A DNA stretch of 64,000 nt from Kibdelosporangium persicum (GTDB lineage: Bacteria > Actinomycetota > Actinomycetes > Mycobacteriales > Pseudonocardiaceae): contig NZ_JAAATY010000019.1 in assembly GCF_013280595.1 (NCBI RefSeq), positions 1 to 64,000 of the forward strand, in the 5' to 3' direction. Shown here in pieces: positions 18,927 to 27,793 of this stretch (positions within the stretch are counted from its first letter, which is position 1; each line of letters begins with the position of its first letter). The notes below the pieces were generated by a model. That model was not told where the DNA came from. It made no database searches and saw only the letters and a list, made by a program, of their open reading frames with translations. The translations under genes and the position numbers were made by a program.

Positions 18927-19628
18927 GTGGGACAGCATAGCGGAATCGGCGTTCTGGACAAGGCAATGGCGGTGCTGCAGGCCGTTGCCAAGGAACCCTG
19001 TGGTCTGGCAGAACTCTGCACGAAAACCGGCCTGCCGAGGGCGACGGCGCACCGCCTCGCGGTGGGCCTGGAAGTACATCGGTTGCTACGCCGTGGATCC
19101 GACGGCCGCTGGCGTCCCGGCGCGGCGCTCTCGGAACTGGCGGGCGGCGCGACAGACCCGTTGCTCGACGCCGCGAACGCGGTCCTGCCCCGTCTTCGCG
19201 ACATAACCGGGGAAAGCGTCCAGCTCTACCGCCGGGACGGCATGCACAGGATCTGCATCTGTGCCGCAGAGCCGCCTTCCGGCCTGCGCGACACGGTGCC
19301 GGTCGGCGCGCGACTGCCGATGACGGCGGGGTCGGGCGCGAAGGTGCTTGCCGCGTGGGCGGATCCGGGAACGCAGCGGGCGTTACTCAACGACGCCGTC
19401 TTCGGAGAGCGTGCGCTGCTTGAGGTTCGGCGCCGCGGCTGGGCGCAGAGCGTGGCCGAACGTGAGCCAGGAGTGGCCAGTGTGTCGGCACCGGTTCGTG
19501 ATGGTGCTGGGAACGTTGTGGCTGCTGTGTCAGTCTCGGGCCCGATCGACCGGATGGGCCGCCGCCCGGGCTCCCGTTGGGCAGCAGACCTCCTGGCGGC
19601 AGCCGACGCCCTCCACAACCGTCTCTGA
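18927..19628 (+). CDS. ndgR: IclR-family regulator, NdgR/AreB-like (233 aa)
   Basis: An N-terminal winged helix ([37 protein letters not shown], about residues 7-60) precedes an IclR effector domain ([41 protein letters not shown]). In Streptomyces and Corynebacterium the orthologue divergent from leuCD (NdgR, LtbR) controls leucine and other amino acid genes; this position is the main reason for the symbol. The GTG at 18927 is next to a good -10, so leaderless start is likely. Confidence 0.88.
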   Translation: MGQHSGIGVLDKAMAVLQAVAKEPCGLAELCTKTGLPRATAHRLAVGLEVHRLLRRGSDGRWRPGAALSELAGGATDPLLDAANAVLPRLRDITGESVQLYRRDGMHRICICAAEPPSGLRDTVPVGARLPMTAGSGAKVLAAWADPGTQRALLNDAVFGERALLEVRRRGWAQSVAEREPGVASVSAPVRDGAGNVVAAVSVSGPIDRMGRRPGSRWAADLLAAADALHNRL

Positions 19629-19682
19629 CCACCCACCAGCGTCGCGTGTGGACATCCACACGGGACGCCGCCCCTCTCCCTT

Positions 19683-19732
19683 CCCTCGTGAGTGTTTATC
19701 GGTGTTAGAACACGGATAAACACTCACGAGGG
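19683..19732. repeat. Palindromic element, copy B (CTCGTGAGTGTTT family)
   Basis: Perfect 18-base arms 19683-19700 and 19715-19732 enclose a 14-base centre with GTGTTAGAACAC. It sits 54 bases after the IclR gene and is a likely terminator for it. Confidence 0.88.
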
Positions 19733-19779
19733 GGTGTCCTCGCCGGACGGGCAGGCCACCAAGAGGAGAGGGGGCCGCA

Positions 19780-19919
19780 CTCCCTTCCTCCCGCCTGGCC
19801 TGCCAAAGGCAACCATGGCCGTCAAGGGGGCGGTGTGGTTTCCAGCCCGGTTCTTCGCGTGGGCCGACCCCTTGACCCCCATGGTTGGACTACGTCCAGG
19901 CCAGACGGGAGGAAGGGAG
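19780..19919. other. Long imperfect hairpin of about 140 bases, function unknown
   Basis: Outer arms 19780-19800 and 19899-19919 match at 20 of 21 positions, and inner arms 19811-19829 and 19868-19886 at 17 of 19. They are separated by internal loops of 10 and 12 bases and capped by a 38-base loop. No protein gene is supported. It could be a structured RNA or the remnant of a small inverted-repeat element. It lies in a 645-base gene-free stretch between the IclR gene and the tRNA genes. Confidence 0.6.
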
Positions 19920-19953
19920 CACGAAGACCACCCACGCGCTACCGCGCACCTGA

Positions 19954-20009
19954 GGCGGTGATCCGTATGACTACCGCCCGGGGCCGGTCCGCGTAGCCGG
20001 ATCACCGCC
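19954..20009. other. Inverted repeat in the gene-free stretch before the tRNA genes
   Basis: GGCGGTGATCCG (19954-19965) and CGGATCACCGCC (19998-20009) are perfect complements with a 32-base loop. No U-tract follows on either strand. Apart from this, the long hairpin and the tRNA terminators, nothing is seen in 19733-20274. Confidence 0.5.
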
Positions 20010-20088
20010 CCTGTGGGATTCCGCACTTTCCGCCCTGGCCCACCACCTGGCACTCGCTTCAGGCACCCCCACCCACCCAACTCGCCCC

Positions 20089-20129
20089 AAAAGAAAAAGG
20101 CGCCGGAGGCGCCTCGCGGCAAAGCCGCG
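20089..20129 (-). terminator. Rho-independent terminator distal to tRNA-Glu
   Basis: On the minus strand a hairpin of CGCGGC/GCCGCG (20115-20129) is followed by GGCGCC-TCC-GGCGCC (20099-20113) and then a T-rich run TTTTTCTTTT (20089-20098). It is a textbook intrinsic terminator, rare in such high-GC DNA. Confidence 0.8.
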
Positions 20130-20223
20130 CAGCTGGTTCAGCTGAAAGGTAACCAGCGCTGGAAGGTAAGGAGCCCGCACCGTGGGGGGCTTGGGGGGCT
20201 CGGCCCCCCAAAACAAAAGCGAA

Positions 20224-20266
20224 GCGCCCCCCGGGAAAGTTGCGAAGCAACTGACCAAGGGGGCGC
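20224..20266 (-). terminator. Hairpin directly downstream of tRNA-Glu
   Basis: Outer arms GCGCCCCC (20224-20231) and GGGGGCGC (20259-20266) enclose a second hairpin of AGTTGC (20238-20243) and GCAACT (20247-20252). On the minus strand it is followed by a T-rich stretch (TTCGCTTTTGTTTT). It starts 9 bases after the tRNA and may end or trim its transcript. Confidence 0.65.
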
Positions 20267-20274
20267 CAGGCGCG

Positions 20275-20347
20275 TAGCCCCGACGGGATTTGAACCCGCG
20301 CTACCGCCTTGAGAGGGCGGCGTCCTAGGCCGCTAGACGACGGGGCC
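20275..20347 (-). tRNA. tRNA-Glu (anticodon CTC)
   Basis: A full cloverleaf reads on the minus strand: 7-base acceptor stem GGCCCCG, D arm with CTAGCGG, anticodon stem CCGCC/GGCGG around loop CTCTCAA (anticodon CTC) and T loop GGTTCAAATCC. It is 73 bases with discriminator A, and CCA is not encoded. It reads GAG codons. tRNA-Gln lies 62 bases upstream and is probably cotranscribed. Confidence 0.95.
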
Positions 20348-20409
20348 AGGAACTTTCTTGTTTTCTTTTGTTGGGAGAATCCTAGCACCTGCTCCTAGGG
20401 GCTCTCTCG

Positions 20410-20481
20410 CTGGGGTACCAGGACTCGAACCTAGACTAACTGAACCAGAATCAGTCGTGCTGCCAATTACACCATACCCCA
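20410..20481 (-). tRNA. tRNA-Gln (anticodon CTG)
   Basis: A 72-base cloverleaf on the minus strand has acceptor TGGGGTA/TACCCCA, the anticodon stem ACTGA/TCAGT around TTCTGGT (anticodon CTG) and T loop GGTTCGAGTCC, with discriminator G. The U1-A72 first pair is the identity element used in bacteria that amidate Glu-tRNA-Gln by GatCAB, whose genes are at 57385-60894. CCA is not encoded. Confidence 0.95.
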
Positions 20482-20558
20482 CCGGCGTCTCGGATCGCTG
20501 TCCTTGGCGCCGGGACAGATAGTAGACGATGCCTCCTACGGAGCAAAAATCGGGGTCG

Positions 20559-21329
20559 TCATCGTGGCGCGGGCACCGTCACCGAGGGGGTCACGTACTC
20601 GCTGACGAGCAGGGACGGCAGCTCTGCGAGGTCCGTGACGACGTGCACGTCGCGGGGGGCTTGGGTGGCCGGTTCGTCCTCACGGTTGAGCCAGACGGCG
20701 TGCAGGCCGGCGTTCCGCGCGCCGATCGCGTCGAGGTCGAGGCGATCACCGATGTGGACCGCGTTGGCCGGTTTGACGTGCAGGTCTTCGCAGGCCGCGT
20801 GGAAGATGCCGGGGTCGGGTTTGGCCATCCCCACCTCGCCGGCGATCACCACCGCGTCGAAGAACCTCGTCAGCCCGAGGCAGGCCATCTTGTCCCGTTG
20901 GGCCGGGCCCGAGGCGTTCGTCACAGCCGCGAGTTTCAGTCCGGCCGCGCGCATCCAGTCCAGGCACGGCAACGCGTCGGCGAACAGCCGCCAGCCGCTG
21001 CACATCTGGGTCTGCCGTCGGTCTTCGAGCACCTGGACGGTCTCGTCGTCCAGCAGTACGCCCATGTCGGTAAGGAATGCCTTAGTGCGCTGCAAACGCA
21101 TCGTCCTGGGGTCCAGTTCGCCCGACACCGCGCGGGCCACGTACTCGTCTGTCGTGTGCTGCCATGCCGGCCACATGTCGTCGCGTCCGATCAGCGTGAA
21201 TAATGCGGATCGCGCCGCCGAGGTGAAATCCACGAGTGTGTCGTCGATGTCCAGACAGACCGCTGTGATTTCCGGTGGATTGACAGGTGATCCGTCGAGC
21301 TCGGACCGCAACTCCAGCGCTGATGCCAT
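20559..21329 (-). CDS. HAD-family hydrolase (256 aa)
   Basis: Motif I is CLDIDDTLVDF (about residues 25-35). The Thr of AAVTNASGP is motif II, MAKPDPGIF motif III and HIGDRLDLDAIGA motif IV. The helical cap lies after motif I, as in haloacid dehalogenase/YjjG-type nucleotidases. Its substrate is unknown. The ATG at 21329 is the only reasonable start. It lies between gltX and tRNA-Gln, an order I also recall from other actinomycetes, but no functional link is shown. Confidence 0.85.
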   Translation of the reverse strand: MASALELRSELDGSPVNPPEITAVCLDIDDTLVDFTSAARSALFTLIGRDDMWPAWQHTTDEYVARAVSGELDPRTMRLQRTKAFLTDMGVLLDDETVQVLEDRRQTQMCSGWRLFADALPCLDWMRAAGLKLAAVTNASGPAQRDKMACLGLTRFFDAVVIAGEVGMAKPDPGIFHAACEDLHVKPANAVHIGDRLDLDAIGARNAGLHAVWLNREDEPATQAPRDVHVVTDLAELPSLLVSEYVTPSVTVPAPR

Positions 21330-21406
21330 CCAGGCACGATAGGCGCGTCACACCTGTTTTCGATTCGTCTATCGAGGTGATTGTCCGGTCACTGACACGG
21401 TTAAGC

Positions 21407-21426
21407 CCCCCTTGTCGCCAAGGGGG
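21407..21426. terminator. Small hairpin between gltX and the HAD gene
   Basis: CCCCCTTG (21407-21414) and CAAGGGGG (21419-21426) pair around a 4-base loop. It lies about 30 bases after the gltX stop on the minus strand. Confidence 0.6.
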
Positions 21427-21455
21427 CCAAACTCGCTCTATCGGACTGACCGCCC

Positions 21456-22940
21456 TCAGGTGTTACGGGCATGCCTCATGCGGGTGAGGGTCTTCTCCCG
21501 TCCGAGCAACTCCATCGACTCGTACAGCGGCGGGGACACCGTCCGGCCGGTCACCGCGACCCGTACCGGGGCGAAGGCCTTACGGGGCTTGAGGCCCAGT
21601 CCGTCGATCAGCGCGGCCTTCAACGCCTCCTCGATCGCCGGTGTGGTCCAGCCGGCCAGTGGCTCCAGTGCCGCGATGGCCGCGTCCAGCACCGGTTTGG
21701 CGTCCTCGCCCAGCGCTTTGGCCGCGGAGTCCGGTTCGGGCGCGAAGTCCTCTTCGGATTCGAACAGGAACCTGACCATTCCGACCGCGTCGGACAGCAC
21801 GACCAGGCGTTCCTGAATCAGCGGAGCGGTCGCGGTGAACAGCGCGCGCTGCTCGTCCGTCGGTTTCTCAGCGACCAGTCCGGCGTTCGCGAGGTACGGC
21901 AGTGTCCGTTCCACGAAATCGTCCTGACTGAGCGCCCGCAGGTGTGTCGCGTTGATGGCCTCGGCCTTTTTCACGTCGAACCTGGCCGGGTTCGAGCTCA
22001 CCTTGCCGATGTCGAACGCCTGCACCATCTCGGACATGCTGAATATGTCCCGGTCGTCGGCGATCGCCCAGCCGAGCAGCGCCAGGTAGTTCAGCATTCC
22101 TTCCGGCAGGAATCCCCGGTCGCGGTAGGTGAACAGGTTCGACTCGGGGTCCCGCTTGGACAGCTTGCGGTTGCCCTCTCCCCTGACCAGCGGCAGGTGT
22201 GCGTAGTCCGGAATGGACTCGGCGACGCCGATCCGCCGGAGTGCTTGGAACAGCGCGATCTGCCGCGGTGTCGACGGCAGCAGGTCCTCGCCGCGCAGGA
22301 TGTGGGTGATGCGCATCAACGCGTCGTCGACCGGGTTGGTCAACGTGTACAGCGGCGCGCCGTTCGCCCTGACCAGCACCGGGTCCGGCACGCTGCCCGC
22401 CTTGAACGTCACCTCGCCACGGATGTGGTCGGCGAACGTGATGTCCTCGTCGGGCATCCGCAGCCGCAGCACCGGCTCGCGGCCCTGCGCGCGGAACGCG
22501 GCCTTCTGCTCGTCGGTGGTGTCCCGGTCGAAGTTGTCGTACCCGAGCTTGGTGTCCTGCCCGGCCGCTTTGCGGCGTTCGTCCACCTCTTCCGGCGTGG
22601 AGAACGACTCGTACAGCTCGCCCGCTTCGAGCAGGCGGCGGGCGACATCGGTGTAGATCTCCCCGCGCTGGCTCTGCCGGTACGGGCCGTGGTCGCCGCC
22701 GACCTCGGGCCCTTCGTCCCAGTCGATTCCCAGCCAGTTCAACGCGTCGATGATCGCGTTGTAGCTCTCCTCGGAATCCCGCGAGGCATCCGTGTCCTCG
22801 ATCCGGAAGACCAGTTCGCCGCCGTGGTGCCGGGCGAACGCCCAGTTGAACAGGGCGGTGCGGATCAGACCGACGTGCGGGGTGCCGGTCGGGGACGGGC
22901 AGAAGCGGACTCGGACGCCCGCGAGCGATGTCGTGTTCAT
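21456..22940 (-). CDS. gltX: Glutamyl-tRNA synthetase, probably non-discriminating (494 aa)
   Basis: It is a class I synthetase with HVGL (residues 22-25, the HIGH motif) and KLSKR near residue 258 (KMSKS). The catalytic [18 protein letters not shown] and the [18 protein letters not shown] block are present, and the C-terminal anticodon-binding domain is complete. With no glutaminyl-tRNA synthetase in view and gatCAB in the window, it is inferred to charge both tRNA-Glu and tRNA-Gln. The ATG at 22940 is clear. Both cognate tRNA genes lie downstream on the same strand. Confidence 0.96.
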   Translation of the reverse strand: MNTTSLAGVRVRFCPSPTGTPHVGLIRTALFNWAFARHHGGELVFRIEDTDASRDSEESYNAIIDALNWLGIDWDEGPEVGGDHGPYRQSQRGEIYTDVARRLLEAGELYESFSTPEEVDERRKAAGQDTKLGYDNFDRDTTDEQKAAFRAQGREPVLRLRMPDEDITFADHIRGEVTFKAGSVPDPVLVRANGAPLYTLTNPVDDALMRITHILRGEDLLPSTPRQIALFQALRRIGVAESIPDYAHLPLVRGEGNRKLSKRDPESNLFTYRDRGFLPEGMLNYLALLGWAIADDRDIFSMSEMVQAFDIGKVSSNPARFDVKKAEAINATHLRALSQDDFVERTLPYLANAGLVAEKPTDEQRALFTATAPLIQERLVVLSDAVGMVRFLFESEEDFAPEPDSAAKALGEDAKPVLDAAIAALEPLAGWTTPAIEEALKAALIDGLGLKPRKAFAPVRVAVTGRTVSPPLYESMELLGREKTLTRMRHARNT

Positions 22941-23032
22941 AACAGCAAAGAGGCTATCCGAGCTTGACGAGCGGGCCAGACAGGAGCATCCTCAAGTTAT
23001 TCAACAGGCGATGAAATCGAGGAGGGGTCAGG

Positions 23033-24259
23033 ATGGAGCGCACGACCTGCGCGATCGTCGGGGGTGGTCCAGCGGGGATGCTTCTCGGGCTGTTGCTGGC
23101 ACGCGCCGGGATCGAGGTCACCGTGCTGGAGAAGCACGCGGACTTCCTGCGGGACTTCCGCGGCGACACCGTGCACGCCTCGACGGTCCGGATGATCGAC
23201 GAACTGGGTCTCGGCAAGGAGTTCCGCAAGCTGCCGCAGTCGCAACTGCGGACCGTGGGCTTTCCCGCCGGCGACGGTGTCACCGTTCTCGGTGACATCA
23301 GCAGGCTGCGGGCGCCGTACAACTTCATCGCGATGGTGCCGCAGTGGGATTTCCTCGATCTGCTGGCCGACGCGGGCAAGCAGGAGCCCACGTACACGTT
23401 GCGGATGAACACCGAGGTCACCGGGCTGCTGAAGGACGGCGACAGGATCACCGGTGTCCGCTACCGCACGGCCGAGGGCGGGGAGGGCGAACTCCGTGCG
23501 GACCTCACCGTCGCGTGCGACGGGCGGACGTCGTTGCTGCGCAAGGAAGCCGGCCTGGTGCCGGAGGAGTTCCCGGTGCCGCTGGACGCCTGGTGGTTCC
23601 GGCTGCCCCGGCACGAGGAGGAGACCGGCGAGGTCGGCGGCATCCGGCTGCACTTCGGCGATCGCGAACTGCTGCTGATGATCAACCGCGAGGGCTACTA
23701 CCAGATCGCCTACCTCGCGGGGAAAGGCTCCGATCCGCGGCTGCGGGCCGAGGGCCTGCAGGCGTTCCGCGACCGAGTGGCGCGGATCAACCCGAAACTC
23801 GCCGACCGCGTCGACACCATCGAGAGCATGGACGACGTGAAGGTGCTCGACGTGAAACTGAACCGGCTGCACCAGTGGCACCGCGACGGCCTGCTGTTCA
23901 TCGGCGACGCGGCGCACGCCATGTCGCCGGTCGGCGGGATCGGCATCAACCTGGCCGTCCAGGACGCCGCCGCGGCCGCCGCGTTGCTGGCGGAACCGTT
24001 GCGGCGAGGCCAGGTCACCACCGACGACCTGGCCAAGGTCCGCAAGCGCCGCTGGCTGCCGATGGCCGTGGCCCAGGGACTGCAACGGTTCCTGCACGCC
24101 AAGGTGCTCGCCCCGGTGCTGACGGGCGAACGCACGTCGTACCCGAAGGCGCCGACCATGCTGACGCGGCTCTTCCCGCCGCTGCGGGCGGTTCCCGCGT
24201 ACATCATCGCGATCGGCATCCGTCCGGAGCACGCTCCGGACTTCGCCCGCCGAGCCTGA
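23033..24259 (+). CDS. FAD-dependent monooxygenase, PHBH/UbiH class (408 aa)
   Basis: Class A flavoprotein hydroxylase signatures are complete: GGGPAGMLLGLLLARAG (dinucleotide fold, about residues 10-26), VACDGRTSLLRK (DG motif), and GDAAHAMSPVGGIGINLAVQDA (FAD ribityl binding) near residue 290. The substrate is not evident and no biosynthetic cluster surrounds it. The ATG at 23033 has GGAGGGG 7 bases upstream. It is divergent from gltX (92 bases) and convergent with the FAH-family gene. Use in quinone or aromatic compound oxidation is possible. Confidence 0.85.
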   Translation: MERTTCAIVGGGPAGMLLGLLLARAGIEVTVLEKHADFLRDFRGDTVHASTVRMIDELGLGKEFRKLPQSQLRTVGFPAGDGVTVLGDISRLRAPYNFIAMVPQWDFLDLLADAGKQEPTYTLRMNTEVTGLLKDGDRITGVRYRTAEGGEGELRADLTVACDGRTSLLRKEAGLVPEEFPVPLDAWWFRLPRHEEETGEVGGIRLHFGDRELLLMINREGYYQIAYLAGKGSDPRLRAEGLQAFRDRVARINPKLADRVDTIESMDDVKVLDVKLNRLHQWHRDGLLFIGDAAHAMSPVGGIGINLAVQDAAAAAALLAEPLRRGQVTTDDLAKVRKRRWLPMAVAQGLQRFLHAKVLAPVLTGERTSYPKAPTMLTRLFPPLRAVPAYIIAIGIRPEHAPDFARRA

Positions 24260-24269
24260 TCGTCCGGGC

Positions 24270-25040
24270 TTACTTCGCCACTACCGGGTTCGTCAGGGTG
24301 CCGATGCCTTCGACGGTCACCGAGACGGTCTGGCCGTCGGTCATCGGGCCGACGCCCGCCGGGGTCCCGGTCAGGATCACGTCACCGGGCAGCAGTGTCA
24401 TCACGCGTGACACCCACTCGATCAGCTCGGGCACGTCGTGCAGCAGCAACGAAGTCCGGGAGTCCTGTTTGACCTCGCCGTCCAGTTCGGCGCGGATGGC
24501 CAGGTCGGACGCGTCCAGCTGGGTCTCCACCCACGGGCCGAGCGGGCAGAAGGTGTCGTGGCTCTTGCCACGCGTCCACTGCCCGTCGGCCTTCTGCTGG
24601 TCACGGGCGGTGACGTCGTTGCCGACGGTGTAGCCGAAGATCACCGAGGACGCCTTCTCGGCCGGGACGTCCTTGCACGGCTGGCCGATCACCACGGCCA
24701 GCTCGGCCTCGTAGTCCACTCTGGACGAGTCGGCCGGCAGTCTGATGGCCGCGTTCGGGCCGATCACGCTGGTGGACGGCTTGATGAAGATCACCGGGTC
24801 CGCCGGTGGCTCGCCGCCCATCTCACGGGCGTGGTCGGCGTAGTTCTTGCCGATGCAGACGACCTTGGTCGGCAGGACCGGGGCTAGCAGCCGGACGTCG
24901 GCCAGCGGCCACTTCCGCCCGCTGAACGTGGGCTTGACGAACGGCTGCTCGGCGATCTCCAGCGCGACTTCCTGGCCGTCGGCGTCGCCCAGCGCGGCGT
25001 AGGCGAACCCTTCGGAATGAGCAATACGAGCGATACGCAC
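24270..25040 (-). CDS. Fumarylacetoacetate hydrolase-family protein (256 aa)
   Basis: The FAH fold is seen in CIGKNYADHAREMGGEPP, FIKPSTSVIGP, VDYEAELAVVIG (metal-binding Glu residues), GYTVGNDVTARDQQ and LTGTPAGVGPM. Members act as hydrolases, decarboxylases or isomerases of 2-oxo-acids in aromatic or dicarboxylate breakdown; the exact reaction cannot be told. The M. tuberculosis neighbour of gltX (Rv2993c) is of this family. The GTG at 25040 lacks a binding site, but TAACCT ends 6 bases upstream, so a leaderless message is likely. Confidence 0.88.
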   Translation of the reverse strand: MRIARIAHSEGFAYAALGDADGQEVALEIAEQPFVKPTFSGRKWPLADVRLLAPVLPTKVVCIGKNYADHAREMGGEPPADPVIFIKPSTSVIGPNAAIRLPADSSRVDYEAELAVVIGQPCKDVPAEKASSVIFGYTVGNDVTARDQQKADGQWTRGKSHDTFCPLGPWVETQLDASDLAIRAELDGEVKQDSRTSLLLHDVPELIEWVSRVMTLLPGDVILTGTPAGVGPMTDGQTVSVTVEGIGTLTNPVVAK

Positions 25041-25081
25041 GGGGCAAGGTTAGTTCACCTTGGAACAGTACGTTTCGCCTC

Positions 25082-26092
25082 ATGCAGACTTCCCGGCGTG
25101 CTGTCCTGGGCGGAGCCGTTGCCGCGTTCCTCACACTCGGCACCGGCACGGCCGCCGCATCGCATCGACCACCAGGCGTTCGGCGGGTGCTGATCGCGAC
25201 CAACGAACCGTGGGGGACCTACCACGTCAAACCGCTGCTGGCCGAGGCCGCGCGGCGCGGTGTCCTGATCACCCACCTCGTTCCGGACTACTCACAGGTC
25301 AAACCGGACGATCCGGTCCCGGTGGCGACATGGGCCGACGCTCCTGCCGCGGATCTGCTCGTGGTGACCGGCGCCGAGCCGTGGCCCGCGGACTGTGCCG
25401 CGCACTTCCGCAAGCTGCCGTTGGCGGCCAGTTCGCTCGCCTACTTGAACCCGATCGAGGCTGCGCGGGCCAAGGAGGTGCGGCGCCGGCTACGGCTGAT
25501 CACCGCGTCCTCCCCGGCCGAGGCCCGGTCCTTCGGCAAGTACCTCGGCACCCGGCGGCCGATCGAAGTAGTGGGTTCACCGCAGATCGACGACCTGCCG
25601 AAACGTGCACCGGAGCAAGATCTCGTGTTGGTGCTCACGAGCGTCACGCACCCGGACAGCACCGGCAACGCCGCCCCGGGAACGGAACTGCTCCTCGCCG
25701 CCGCCGGGAACCTGGCCGCGGCGGGCAAACGGATCCTGGTCGGCCTGCATCCACGGGAGAACCGCAAGCTGTGGGAACGCTACGAGATCAGCGATGTGCC
25801 GTCGGTGCAGGCGTCCGCACGTGCCGAGGCGGCCATCGGGATTCCTGGAACGGTGTTCCCGCTCGTCACGGCGGTCGGCACGCCGGTCGTCGGATGTACC
25901 GATCCCCGGCTCACCGTGCCGGACTACCTGCGAGCCGTCTGTTCGTCGACCATCGAGAACGCCGCCGACGCGGTGTCCGCAGTGGACAACGCCCGTCTGC
26001 CTTCCCCGGAGGTCCTGGCCGATTCCGTCGGGCCGATCGGCGGTTCGGCCCGACGGCTGCTCGAAGCCTGGGTCAGGACACCGCCATGCTGA
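25082..26092 (+). CDS. Tat-exported protein of unknown function (336 aa)
   Basis: The N-terminus is a twin-arginine signal: TSRRAVLGG, then a hydrophobic stretch and AAA before Ser27. The exported part starts RRVLIATNEPWGTYHVKPLL and has GSPQIDDLP and LVLTSVTHPDSTG, then GIPGTVFPLVTAVGTPVVGC, vaguely like glycosyltransferase-B or epimerase folds. I do not recognise the family. Its ATG is 7 bases after TACGTT, so it may be leaderless. The 41-base divergent gap to the FAH-family gene must hold both promoters, and the 3' end overlaps cimA by 20 bases. Confidence 0.7.
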   Translation: MQTSRRAVLGGAVAAFLTLGTGTAAASHRPPGVRRVLIATNEPWGTYHVKPLLAEAARRGVLITHLVPDYSQVKPDDPVPVATWADAPAADLLVVTGAEPWPADCAAHFRKLPLAASSLAYLNPIEAARAKEVRRRLRLITASSPAEARSFGKYLGTRRPIEVVGSPQIDDLPKRAPEQDLVLVLTSVTHPDSTGNAAPGTELLLAAAGNLAAAGKRILVGLHPRENRKLWERYEISDVPSVQASARAEAAIGIPGTVFPLVTAVGTPVVGCTDPRLTVPDYLRAVCSSTIENAADAVSAVDNARLPSPEVLADSVGPIGGSARRLLEAWVRTPPC

Positions 26093-27704
26093 CGCGCAGT
26101 GCCTTGTGGACCAACGCGTCGCACAGTGCCAGCCAGCTCGCCTCGACGATGTTGCCGTGCACGCCGACCGTGGTCCATTCCCGCTGACCGTCGGTGGATT
26201 CCACGAGGACCCGGGTGACCGCGTCGGTGCCCGGGTCCTCGGTGAGGATGCGGACCTTGTAGTCGGCCAGTTCGACCTGGTCCAACCACGACAGGTGCGG
26301 CAGGAGCGCCTTGCGCAGCGCGGCGTCCAGCGCGTGCACCGGACCGTTGCCTTCCGCCGTGGCGATCATGCGCTCGCCCGCCACGTGCACCTTCACCGTT
26401 GCCTCGGAAACGACCGTTCCGTCGACGTGGTGGTCCAGGATGACGCGGTACGACTCGAGCACGAACGGTGGCGTGTCCACTGGGGACTGATCGGCCTCGG
26501 CGACCTGGGCACGCAGCAGCAGTTCCAGTGAGGCGTCGGCGGCCTCGAAGGACCAGCCGCGCGCTTCCATCTCCTTGACCTTGCGGACCGCGCCGGTCAG
26601 CGCGGCGGGCCGGCCGGCCAGGTCAACCCCGAGCTCACGTCCCTTGAGCTCCAGGCTGGCCCGGCCGGCCATCTCGGTGACCAGTACCCGCATGTCGTTG
26701 CCGACGACGCCCGGATCGATGTGGTTGTACAGCTCCGGATCGACTTTGATCGCGCTCGCGTGCAGGCCCGCCTTGTGGGCGAACGCTGACAACCCGACGT
26801 AGGCCTGGTGGGTGTCGGGTGCGAGATTCGCGATCTCGGCAAGGGCATGGGAGACCCGGGTGAGCTCCGGCACGCATTCGGTGGGTAGCACCGGCATGCC
26901 GAGCTTGGTCACGAGGTTCCCGACTACGGCGAACAAGTCGGCGTTGCCCGCTCGTTCGCCGTATCCGTTGGCGGTGCACTGCACGTGACTGGCACCCGCC
27001 TGGACCGCCGCGACGGAGTTCGCGACGGCGCATGAAGTGTCGTCCTGGCAGTGGATGCCGACCCGGAACCCGGTCCGGTCGATCACCTGCCGGACGGTGT
27101 CGGCCAGTTGCAACGGCAACTGGCCACCGTTGGTGTCGCACAACACGACCACGTCCGCGCCGCCGTCCACCCCGGCGGTCAGCACGCGCAACGCGGTGTC
27201 GGAGTCGAAGGCGTAGCCGTCGAAGAAGTGCTCAGCGTCGAGGAAGACCCGGCGTCCTTCGCCGACGAGGAACGCGACCGTGTCGCGGACCATCTCGCAC
27301 GCTTCGTCCACATCGGTCTTCAGGGCGAGCTCGATGTGCCGCCGGTCGGACTTGGCGACCAGCGTGACCACCGGCGCCTGCGCGTCCAGCAGGGCCCGTA
27401 CCTGCGGGTCCCGCGCGGCCGTCGTCCCGGCCCTGCGGGTCGACCCGAACGCGACCAGTGCGGCGTGCTTGAGTTCCAGCTCGCCTGCCGCGGCCCGCGC
27501 GAAGAACTCCGTGTCCTTGGGCAAAGCGCCCGGCCAGCCGCCTTCGATGAACCCGACGCCCAGTTCGTCCAACAGCCTGGCGACGGCCAGCTTGTCCGCC
27601 GCCGAGTAGGAGATGCCCTCACGCTGCGCCCCGTCCCGCAACGTCGTGTCGTACACGTGGAAGTCGTCGCCGAGCGGTGTGCCGGCCGGGGTCGTGCGGG
27701 TCAC
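26073..27704 (-). CDS. cimA: (R)-citramalate synthase (543 aa)
   Basis: It condenses pyruvate and acetyl-CoA to citramalate, which LeuCD and LeuB convert to 2-ketobutyrate for isoleucine. The TIM-barrel start VYDTTLRDGAQREG (residues 18-31), the metal-binding GIHCQDDTSCAVANS and VQCTANGYGERAGN match the CimA/IPMS family, and a C-terminal regulatory domain of about 150 residues follows. YDTTLRDGAQREGIS points to the CimA branch rather than LeuA. The GTG at 27704 has AGGAGAG 3-5 bases upstream. A peptide attenuator rich in Ile precedes it, in keeping with the product. Confidence 0.9.
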   Translation of the reverse strand: MTRTTPAGTPLGDDFHVYDTTLRDGAQREGISYSAADKLAVARLLDELGVGFIEGGWPGALPKDTEFFARAAAGELELKHAALVAFGSTRRAGTTAARDPQVRALLDAQAPVVTLVAKSDRRHIELALKTDVDEACEMVRDTVAFLVGEGRRVFLDAEHFFDGYAFDSDTALRVLTAGVDGGADVVVLCDTNGGQLPLQLADTVRQVIDRTGFRVGIHCQDDTSCAVANSVAAVQAGASHVQCTANGYGERAGNADLFAVVGNLVTKLGMPVLPTECVPELTRVSHALAEIANLAPDTHQAYVGLSAFAHKAGLHASAIKVDPELYNHIDPGVVGNDMRVLVTEMAGRASLELKGRELGVDLAGRPAALTGAVRKVKEMEARGWSFEAADASLELLLRAQVAEADQSPVDTPPFVLESYRVILDHHVDGTVVSEATVKVHVAGERMIATAEGNGPVHALDAALRKALLPHLSWLDQVELADYKVRILTEDPGTDAVTRVLVESTDGQREWTTVGVHGNIVEASWLALCDALVHKALRVSMAVS

Positions 27705-27740
27705 GGTCTCTCCTGGTGGTGGTCGACTATGCCGGACAAA

Positions 27741-27769
27741 CAAAAAACCTCCCGCAGGATGCGAGAGGT
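27741..27769 (-). terminator. Attenuator terminator of cimA
   Basis: On the minus strand a 10-base stem (27760-27769 with 27747-27756, one G-U pair) and a 3-base loop is followed directly by TTTTTTG. It lies between the leader peptide and cimA, 36 bases before the start codon. Confidence 0.88.
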
Positions 27770-27793
27770 CGGCGCGCCGGGTGATGGAACGAG

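Noticed and set aside
20000-20500. tRNA genes as an integration site for a mobile element
   Set aside because: No integrase, no duplicated tRNA 3' end and no atypical gene content is visible next to them.
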